Of a DNA stretch of 10,626 bases, positions 5,879 to 10,626 are shown in pieces. Under the pieces are notes generated by a model that saw only the letters and a list, made by a program, of their open reading frames with translations, had not been told where the DNA came from and ran no database searches. The position numbers were made by a program, and so were the translations under genes. This DNA comes from Mollicutes bacterium (lineage in GTDB: Bacteria > Bacillota_I > Bacilli_A > RF39 > UBA660), in assembly GCA_003566505.1 (NCBI GenBank), contig PXDA01000005.1, forward strand, positions 1-10,626, written 5' to 3'. The stretch's first letter is position 1. Each line of letters begins with the position of its first letter.

Positions 5879-7969
5879 ATGAATCAAGATGAAAATATTT
5901 TAAATAAATACGGGCGTGATATTACGCAACAAGTACGGGATGGTAAAGTTGATCCTGTTATTGGTCGTGATGAAGAAGTACGAACAATTACGCGAATATT
6001 GTCCCGAAAAACGAAAAATAATCCGGTCTTAATTGGTGAAGCAGGGGTTGGTAAAACTGCTATTGTAGAAGGATTAGCAGCGCGAATAGTAAAAGGTGAT
6101 GTGCCTGATAGTTTAAAAGATCGTACTATTTTTGAACTTGATATGAGTTCTTTGGTTGCTGGTGCTAAATATCGTGGTGAATTCGAAGAACGTTTGAAAG
6201 CGGTGCTTAAAAAGGTCAAGGAATCACAAGGTGCAATTATTATGTTTATTGATGAAGTCCATATGATTGTTGGTGCTGGTGCTTTAGAAGGAGCTATGGA
6301 TGCTGGCAATATGTTAAAACCAATGCTAGCACGTGGTGAAATTCATTGTATTGGTGCGACAACGTTAGGTGAATATCGTAAATACATTGAGAAAGATGGC
6401 GCTTTAGAAAGACGTTTTCAAAAAGTTATCATTAAAGAGCCCACTGTGATGGATACCATTACTATTTTGCGTGGTTTGAAAGAACGTTTTGAATTATATC
6501 ATCAAGTTTCAATTCAAGATAAAGCACTTGTGCAAGCTGCTATTTTAGCTAATCGTTATATTACTGATCGCCGGCTTCCTGATAAAGCAATTGACTTAGT
6601 TGATGAGGCATGTGCTACTATTAAAGTGCAATTAGATTCAGTACCAGTTGAAGTTGATCGTTTAACACGTAAAATTATGGAATTAGAAATTGAATTACAA
6701 GCATTAAAAAAAGAAAAAGATCAGCACGCCCAAAAACGCAAGAGCGAAATCGAAAAAGAAATTAAACAATTAAAGCAAGAAGAAAAAACTATTTTAGATA
6801 AATGGCATGAAGAAAAGGAAATAAACAATAAAATGGCGCAAAAACGAGCAGATTTAGATAAAGCGAAATATGATCTTGAAGTAGCTGAGAATAAGTACGA
6901 TTTAGAAACGGTTGCTAAATTACGACATGGTACTATTCCTTCTTTAGAATTAGAATTAAAGGAGTTACAAGAAAAAGCAAAAAATAGGTTGCTCTCTGAT
7001 CGTGTAACGGAAGAGGAAATTGCGAAAGTTTTAGCAAATTGGACAAAAATTCCGGTTGAAAGATTGCAAGATTCAGAAAAAGAAAAAGTAATTAAACTCG
7101 CTGATAATTTACAAAAAAGGGTTGTTGGTCAATCATCAGCTATTAATTTGGTAGCATCAGCAATTAAAAGAGCACGCGCGGGTATTAAGGACCCTAATCG
7201 TCCCATCGGTTCTTTTATTTTCTTAGGTCCAACCGGGGTTGGTAAAACGGAAGTTGCGAAAGCGCTAGCCTATGAACTTTTTGATGATGAGTCACACATT
7301 GTGCGCATTGATATGAGTGAATATATGGAGAGTTTTTCGGTTTCTAGATTAGTAGGCGCCCCTCCTGGTTATGTTGGTTATGAAGAAGGTGGTCAATTAA
7401 CGGAAGCCGTTCGTCGCAATCCGTACAGCATTGTTTTGTTTGATGAAATTGAAAAAGCTCATAAAGAAGTGTTTAATATTTTATTACAAATTTTAGATGA
7501 AGGTAGGGTTACTGATTCACAAGGAAGAACGGTTGATTTTAAAAATACAATTATTATTATGACATCAAACATTGGTAGTGAGTATATTCTTGATGGTACG
7601 GAAGATGCTAATAAAATAATTCATAGTGAATTACAAAAAACGTTTCGTCCCGAATTTATTAATCGAATTGATGAAATTATTATTTTTAACTCACTGGCAA
7701 AAGATACCATTATGGCTATTATAGCGAAAATGATTAAAGAAATAGAAACGCGCTTAGCTGATAAGCATATTACTATTGAAGCAACTGAGCGTCTTAAGGA
7801 ACATGTTTATAATGCTTCTTATGAGAAGTTTTATGGTGCTCGTTCAATAAAACGTTATATTTCTCGTCATATTGAGACATTAATCGCCGAAAAACTACTT
7901 AGTGAAGAAATTAAAGCTGATAGTACTATTAAACTTGATTATGTAGCTGATGAAATAAAAATCACATAA
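5879..7969 (+). CDS. clpB: ClpB disaggregase lacking the N-terminal domain
   Basis: This 696-residue AAA+ unfoldase pulls proteins out of aggregates with DnaK, using ATP, as a cytoplasmic hexamer. First ATPase module: Walker A GEAGVGKT (53-60), pore-loop Tyr98 in AGAKYRG, Walker B IMFIDE (121-126), arginine finger pair 178-179 in ALERRF. Middle coiled-coil domain at about 255-375, of ClpB length. Second module: Walker A GPTGVGKT (450-457), pore loop GYVGYEEGG near 497, Walker B around FDE (521-523), sensor-2 GAR (653-655). No ClpP-binding IGF/IGL loop is present, which supports ClpB over ClpA/C/E. Normal ClpB has about 860 residues; the first ~150 (Clp_N repeats) are absent, as in Mycoplasma ClpB and the E. 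coli internal-start form. ATG 5879 follows AGGAGG (5866-5871). An earlier in-frame ATG at 5822 lies inside the CIRCE/promoter region, so it is not used. HrcA control is predicted. Confidence 0.95.
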   Translation: MNQDENILNKYGRDITQQVRDGKVDPVIGRDEEVRTITRILSRKTKNNPVLIGEAGVGKTAIVEGLAARIVKGDVPDSLKDRTIFELDMSSLVAGAKYRGEFEERLKAVLKKVKESQGAIIMFIDEVHMIVGAGALEGAMDAGNMLKPMLARGEIHCIGATTLGEYRKYIEKDGALERRFQKVIIKEPTVMDTITILRGLKERFELYHQVSIQDKALVQAAILANRYITDRRLPDKAIDLVDEACATIKVQLDSVPVEVDRLTRKIMELEIELQALKKEKDQHAQKRKSEIEKEIKQLKQEEKTILDKWHEEKEINNKMAQKRADLDKAKYDLEVAENKYDLETVAKLRHGTIPSLELELKELQEKAKNRLLSDRVTEEEIAKVLANWTKIPVERLQDSEKEKVIKLADNLQKRVVGQSSAINLVASAIKRARAGIKDPNRPIGSFIFLGPTGVGKTEVAKALAYELFDDESHIVRIDMSEYMESFSVSRLVGAPPGYVGYEEGGQLTEAVRRNPYSIVLFDEIEKAHKEVFNILLQILDEGRVTDSQGRTVDFKNTIIIMTSNIGSEYILDGTEDANKIIHSELQKTFRPEFINRIDEIIIFNSLAKDTIMAIIAKMIKEIETRLADKHITIEATERLKEHVYNASYEKFYGARSIKRYISRHIETLIAEKLLSEEIKADSTIKLDYVADEIKIT

Positions 7970-7973
7970 AAAA

Positions 7974-8006
7974 ACCTGATTCATTTGAATCAGGTCTTCT
8001 TTTTTT
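7974..8006. terminator. bidirectional terminator between clpB and the convergent pilin gene
   Basis: ACCTGATTC (7974-7982) and GAATCAGGT (7987-7995) form a perfect 9-bp stem with loop ATTT. A T-rich run follows on the plus strand (7997-8006) and an A run (7968-7974) precedes it, so it can end both clpB and the minus-strand pilin transcript. Confidence 0.85.
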
Positions 8007-8015
8007 GTAAATTAA

Positions 8016-8456
8016 CTATGGAGTTGGGAATGATTCTGTAAATTCATTTTCGAATTCTTGTACACAAGTATCACCATCTAGTACAACTGTTGTAACACCA
8101 GTGTCATCACCGTGTTTTACAGTACAGAACGTTCCATCAGTAACCCACATGTAGATGTAGCCTTGTGAAGTAACATGAATATAACCTTCATCTGGACCTT
8201 GACCAGAATATTCTAAGTCAGGACTAACAGTTCCGTCAATCCATACATAAGTTTCTTCACCAGATGCACCTTCTAAAGTTGATCTCATGTACTCATTCTC
8301 AGCTGTTTTAACAAGTCCCATTGCACTTGAATCAAATGCTCCTCTCCTTGCTTCGTTAATTACGTCAAGCACGATTGGCATCGCAATTAACAAGATAATC
8401 GCTAAAATAACGATCACAGCTAACAATTCAATTAATGTAAAACCTTTCTTATTCAT
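8016..8456 (-). CDS. type IV pilin-like major subunit candidate (pilin A of the pair)
   Basis: This 146-residue prepilin has a 5-residue leader MNKKG cut before FTLIELLAV, Glu at +5 after the cut site, and a hydrophobic helix to about residue 30 that would anchor it in the membrane and then form the pilus core. The globular part has a Cys pair (111 and 131) that could close a disulfide loop. The protein ends FPTP. It differs from the pilin at 9910-10347 by one residue in the first 64, then diverges. Its whole length matches the pilin domain of the 887-residue protein. ATG follows an AAGGAG-type SD at about 8465. It has its own promoter, although no clear terminator separates it from the ligase-family gene upstream, so read-through is possible. 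Competence (ComGC-like) pseudopilin is an alternative role. Confidence 0.88.
   Translation of the reverse strand: MNKKGFTLIELLAVIVILAIILLIAMPIVLDVINEARRGAFDSSAMGLVKTAENEYMRSTLEGASGEETYVWIDGTVSPDLEYSGQGPDEGYIHVTSQGYIYMWVTDGTFCTVKHGDDTGVTTVVLDGDTCVQEFENEFTESFPTP
8281..8456 (-). repeat. duplicated 5' pilin segment, copy 1
   Basis: This aligns without gaps to 10172-10347 with 9 differences in 176 bases (about 95% identity), nearly all silent. The downstream halves of the two genes are much less alike. Confidence 0.9.
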
Positions 8457-8485
8457 TTTTACCTCTCCTTTCTATTCTAATTACC

Positions 8486-8514
8486 ATTGTAACAAAAATA
8501 AAAAGTGCACGCAA
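8486..8514 (-). promoter_or_regulatory. pilin A promoter
   Basis: On the minus strand: -35 TTGCGT (8514-8509), 17-bp spacer, -10 TACAAT (8491-8486) with a TGT extension. The same -35/-10 pair and spacer occur at the second short pilin (10408-10380), though most of the spacer sequence differs. Confidence 0.7.
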
Positions 8515-8535
8515 GGGTATTTGCTTTTTTTTTAG

Positions 8536-9813
8536 CTACTTGACACTTTTTTTTGTAAAAACATTTTCATTAGTTAAAATACCTAAGAAAATCCAAAATA
8601 TAAAGGCGACTGATACAACACTGATGTTAAAAAAGGCTTGTAGTAAATAAGCAATAATAGCAATTAAAATAGGAAGATAGTGGGGCTGGTTTTTAACATT
8701 ATCCCAACCCTTTTTCAAGCAAAGTCCTAAAAAGGTTAAATAAAATAATAAGGCGGGAATACCATTAGCAAAAGCAATATTTAAATATTCATTATGTGCC
8801 CGGTCAAAATTACTAGCACTGCCAAGATTTTCACGCATATCTTCCTTGTATTCATAAAAGAAAAGCGGATGCATATTTTCAAACCCATAGCCCAATACAG
8901 GCCTTTCTTGAATTAATTCGATGGTTTTAAGCCAAAGATAAACCCGATTTTCGCCCACATTTTGATAACCTTCTTCTTGCCTCAAAATCATTAATGCACT
9001 ATTACCAATAGTCGCTAAACGCTTGCTATATTCATTTTCATGGTAAAAGTCAATTGCTAAAAAAGTTAATAAAAATATGACAATAACCAATAATCCTTTT
9101 TTTATGTTTAATAAATTATTTTTAAAATAAAACGCAAACATAATTAGAATACTAGTAAATCCTAACCAAGCACTTCTTGTAAAAGAAATAATTAAAGTGC
9201 CAAGTAATAATAATAAAACAAAAAAGGCATTTATTTTGCTTGTTATAATAAAAACATAAATAGCAACGGGAATTGTCAACACCAAGTAACTGCCCAAAAA
9301 GTTTGGATTACCAATGGTCGCAAAAACCATATGTGACCACTCTTCGCTACCACGAATAAAATCTCTTGGGATAAAATCCAAACCTAACCATTGTATGAAA
9401 CCGTAAATACTAATAATAAATGCTGTAATTAAAAAACCATAAAGATGCCACTTTGTAAATTTATAATAAGTTTTTGCAAAAAGAAAAAGCCCGGCATAAG
9501 TAAAAACGGCTAGTAAGCCTTCTTCACGATAACCAGCCCCTAATAAAGCCTTCATGCTATCAATGGCGAAAATAGTCGATAAACTGGCTAAAAAAAGATA
9601 GCCTAATAATGCGATAGTAATGCCATCTAGTTTAATGGGTTGGCGGTTGGGTGCTAGGATGTGAATACCAATAATTAAAATTAAAATAATATAGAGAAAA
9701 GTTATTTTGGGCAGGTAAAAATAATCCATATAAGGTGGGACCGGAATAATTATTAAAGGTGTTATTATTAAAGCAATCGCTAGTAAAGTATTAATATTTT
9801 TGATATCTTTCAT
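8536..9813 (-). CDS. O-antigen ligase/polymerase family (Wzy_C) membrane protein; candidate pilin glycosyltransferase
   Basis: This 425-residue polytopic membrane protein has about 10-12 hydrophobic helices. Family landmarks are IGNPNFLGSYL (167-177), FTRSAWLGF (211-219), ENRVYLWLKT (288-297) at the start of the large outer loop, RPVLGYGFENM (304-314) and DRAHNEYLN (337-345) with the conserved His340. The family moves lipid-linked glycans onto lipid A core, onto growing polymer or onto protein. Gram-positive-type cells have no O-antigen, so polysaccharide polymerisation or protein O-glycosylation are the likely roles. Lying between two pilin genes on the same strand favours pilin glycosylation, as with TfpO beside pilA in Pseudomonas; this is inference. 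I start at ATG 9813, with AAGGAG at 9824-9819. An upstream in-frame ATG (9831) overlaps the -10. The C-terminal codons overlap the promoter-upstream box of the next pilin gene. Confidence 0.85.
   Translation of the reverse strand: MKDIKNINTLLAIALIITPLIIIPVPPYMDYFYLPKITFLYIILILIIGIHILAPNRQPIKLDGITIALLGYLFLASLSTIFAIDSMKALLGAGYREEGLLAVFTYAGLFLFAKTYYKFTKWHLYGFLITAFIISIYGFIQWLGLDFIPRDFIRGSEEWSHMVFATIGNPNFLGSYLVLTIPVAIYVFIITSKINAFFVLLLLLGTLIISFTRSAWLGFTSILIMFAFYFKNNLLNIKKGLLVIVIFLLTFLAIDFYHENEYSKRLATIGNSALMILRQEEGYQNVGENRVYLWLKTIELIQERPVLGYGFENMHPLFFYEYKEDMRENLGSASNFDRAHNEYLNIAFANGIPALLFYLTFLGLCLKKGWDNVKNQPHYLPILIAIIAYLLQAFFNISVVSVAFIFWIFLGILTNENVFTKKSVK
8537..8551 (-). promoter_or_regulatory. conserved pilin upstream box, copy 2
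   Basis: AAAAAGTGTCAAGTA on the minus strand is identical in all 15 bases to the copy at 1533-1547. Its 5' end is again 60 bp before the -10. Here it also encodes the last residues (KSVK) and part of the stop codon of the ligase-family gene. Confidence 0.5.
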
Positions 9814-9829
9814 ATATTCTCCTTTTTCC

Positions 9830-9858
9830 ATTATAACGATTTAATTAATCATTAGCAA
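9830..9858 (-). promoter_or_regulatory. promoter of the ligase-family gene
   Basis: On the minus strand: TTGCTA (9858-9853), 17-bp spacer, TATAAT (9835-9830). It lies between the upstream terminator and ATG 9813. The predicted transcript would begin close to the SD, so the leader is very short. Confidence 0.6.
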
Positions 9859-9860
9859 GT

Positions 9861-9895
9861 AAAAACTCCAATATCAGCGATATTGGAGCTTTTTT
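9861..9895. terminator. bidirectional-type terminator after the second short pilin
   Basis: CTCCAATATC (9866-9875) and GATATTGGAG (9879-9888) form a perfect 10-bp stem with loop AGC. T runs flank it on both strands. On the minus strand it ends the pilin at 9910-10347 and separates it from the ligase-family gene. Confidence 0.85.
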
Positions 9896-9909
9896 ATTTT
9901 GTAAAATTA

Positions 9910-10347
9910 TTATGGAGTTGGGAATGGGTCATGAGCATTTTCATACTCTTCTAGACAAGAATCATCATCTAATACAACTGTTGTTACGTTTGTTTCATCC
10001 GGTCCTTTAATTGAACAGAATGTACCATCATCTACATACATAGAAATGTATCCTTCTGAGTTAACATGAACAACGCCTGATTGTGGACCTTGACCAGAAT
10101 AATCTAAGTCAGGACTAACAGTTCCTTCAGTCCAAGTATAGAATACTTCATCAGTTGCTCCTTCTAAGGTAGATCTCATGTACTCATTTTCAGCTGTTTT
10201 AACAATTCCCATTGCACTTGAATCAAATGCTCCTCTCCTTGCTTCGTTAATTACGTCTAGCACGATTGGCATAGCAATTAACAAGATAATCGCTAAAATA
10301 ACAATCACAGCTAATAATTCGATTAATGTAAAACCTTTTTTATTCAC
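9910..10347 (-). CDS. type IV pilin-like major subunit candidate (pilin B of the pair)
   Basis: This 145-residue prepilin has leader MNKKG, then FTLIELLAV and the same membrane/core helix as the pilin at 8016-8456. Only residue 48 (Ile for Leu) differs in the first 64. From residue 65 on about half the positions agree, with SPDL.YSGQGP, GTFC and VTTVVLD kept. Cys111 and Cys131 keep the same spacing, and the end is again FPTP. The start codon is GTG, because the ATG of its twin reads GTG here. The SD is an imperfect AAAGGCGGGTG 7 bases upstream. It has its own extended -10 promoter and terminator, so it is probably a single-gene transcript. The divergent neighbour is nfo. Function as pilus subunit is inferred; a ComGC-like pseudopilin is the alternative. 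Confidence 0.87.
   Translation of the reverse strand: MNKKGFTLIELLAVIVILAIILLIAMPIVLDVINEARRGAFDSSAMGIVKTAENEYMRSTLEGATDEVFYTWTEGTVSPDLDYSGQGPQSGVVHVNSEGYISMYVDDGTFCSIKGPDETNVTTVVLDDDSCLEEYENAHDPFPTP
10172..10347 (-). repeat. duplicated 5' pilin segment, copy 2
   Basis: Gap-free partner of 8281-8456, with the same orientation and about 95% identity. The direct repeats lie about 1.9 kb apart and flank the ligase-family gene, so recombination between them could delete it. Confidence 0.9.
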
Positions 10348-10379
10348 TTTTTTTCACCCGCCTTTCTATTCTACTTCCA

Positions 10380-10408
10380 ATTGTAGCAAAGGAAAATCAA
10401 CAACGCAA
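10380..10408 (-). promoter_or_regulatory. pilin B promoter
   Basis: On the minus strand: -35 TTGCGT (10408-10403), 17-bp spacer, -10 TACAAT (10385-10380), with a TGC extension. It matches the other short-pilin promoter in both hexamers and in spacing. Confidence 0.7.
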
Positions 10409-10431
10409 GCAAATTAGCACAATTTTTTTAA

Positions 10432-10446
10432 CACTTTACACTTTTT
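10432..10446 (-). promoter_or_regulatory. conserved pilin upstream box, copy 3
   Basis: AAAAAGTGTAAAGTG on the minus strand is a 13/15 match to copies 1 and 2, with its 5' end 61 bp before the -10. It lies 8 bases from the -35 of the divergent nfo promoter. Confidence 0.45.
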
Positions 10447-10454
10447 ATGACTAT

Positions 10455-10482
10455 TTGAAAACAATTATAGATATAGTATAAT
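10455..10482 (+). promoter_or_regulatory. nfo promoter
   Basis: TTGAAA (10455-10460), a 16-bp spacer and TATAAT (10477-10482), followed by SD AGGAGG (10489-10494). Confidence 0.75.
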
Positions 10483-10498
10483 CAAATTAGGAGGTTAT

Positions 10499-10626
10499 AT
10501 GGAAAAATTAATTATTGGCGCCCATGTTTCATTTCAAAAGGAAAAACAGCTGTATGGTAGTGTTGAAGAAGCTTTAAGCTATGATGCAAACTGTTTTATG
10601 ATATATACTGGAGCGCCCCAAAATAA
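10499..10626 (+). CDS. nfo: endonuclease IV, N-terminal fragment (3' end outside window)
   Basis: Forty-two residues are visible. They carry the opening strand and helix of the AP endonuclease 2 TIM barrel: IIGAHVSFQKEKQL, then GSVEEAL and FMIYTGAPQN, the typical Nfo start. Endonuclease IV cuts the backbone 5' of abasic sites in base excision repair, with a three-metal zinc centre. Those metal ligands lie beyond the window. ATG 10499 has AGGAGG five bases upstream. The gene is divergent from the short pilin, with about 150 bases between their starts. Confidence 0.92.
   Translation, partial: MEKLIIGAHVSFQKEKQLYGSVEEALSYDANCFMIYTGAPQN

Noticed and set aside
8511..8533. GCAA...TTGC hairpin followed by a T run on the plus strand
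   Set aside because: The stem is only 4 bp and no plus-strand gene ends there. The bases overlap the pilin -35 region.
8287..8535. Plus-strand frames opposite the 5' ends of both short pilins (here and at 10178-10417)
   Set aside because: They are similar to each other only because the pilin genes are duplicated. They are antisense shadows without ribosome binding sites.

Overview
This 10.6 kb window is AT-rich bacterial chromosome with closely spaced genes. Clear Shine-Dalgarno sites, an infC-rpmI-rplT operon with an L20-type leader, a CIRCE heat-shock operator and a ClpB without its N-domain all point to the Bacillota/Bacilli side of the tree, possibly a lineage close to the Mollicutes (Haloplasma/Izemoplasma/RF39-like). 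That placement is inference. The standard code fits: the roughly 20 Trp codons of the largest pilin gene are all TGG, and no gene contains an in-frame TGA. All eleven visible stop codons are TAA or TAG. I see no tRNA, rRNA, IS element, phage gene or CRISPR array.

Layout. (1) Positions 1-206 hold the 3' end of triosephosphate isomerase, overlapping a small lipoprotein gene (199-615). (2) Positions 683-1534 encode a single-pass, cysteine-rich membrane-anchored protein of unknown function. (3) Positions 1624-4287 encode an 887-residue prepilin-like protein: a type IV pilin domain, a Gly/Asn linker, an acidic stretch, a GLUG-like region, a CARDB-like domain and a DUF1566-like C-terminus. It looks like a pilus-displayed adhesin. 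(4) Positions 4302-5802 are infC-rpmI-rplT with its own promoter, an L20-type attenuator leader, a probable AUU start for IF-3, and an L20 that carries a C-terminal Rho_N-like domain. (5) Positions 5812-7969 are CIRCE-controlled clpB. (6) On the minus strand, 8016-10347, two closely related short prepilins flank an O-antigen-ligase-family (Wzy_C) membrane protein. (7) At 10499 the endonuclease IV gene (nfo) starts divergently and runs off the window.

How they fit together. The core genes (tpi, infC operon, clpB, nfo) are housekeeping. The accessory theme is a surface pilus: three prepilins share the processing motif, a disulfide-type Cys pair at identical spacing, extended -10 promoters and a 15-bp upstream box placed 60-61 bp before the -10. 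This suggests co-expression. The ligase-family protein between the two short pilins is a candidate pilin O-oligosaccharyltransferase, by analogy with TfpO and PglL. No pilus motor ATPase, platform protein or prepilin peptidase lies in the window, so assembly must rely on genes elsewhere.
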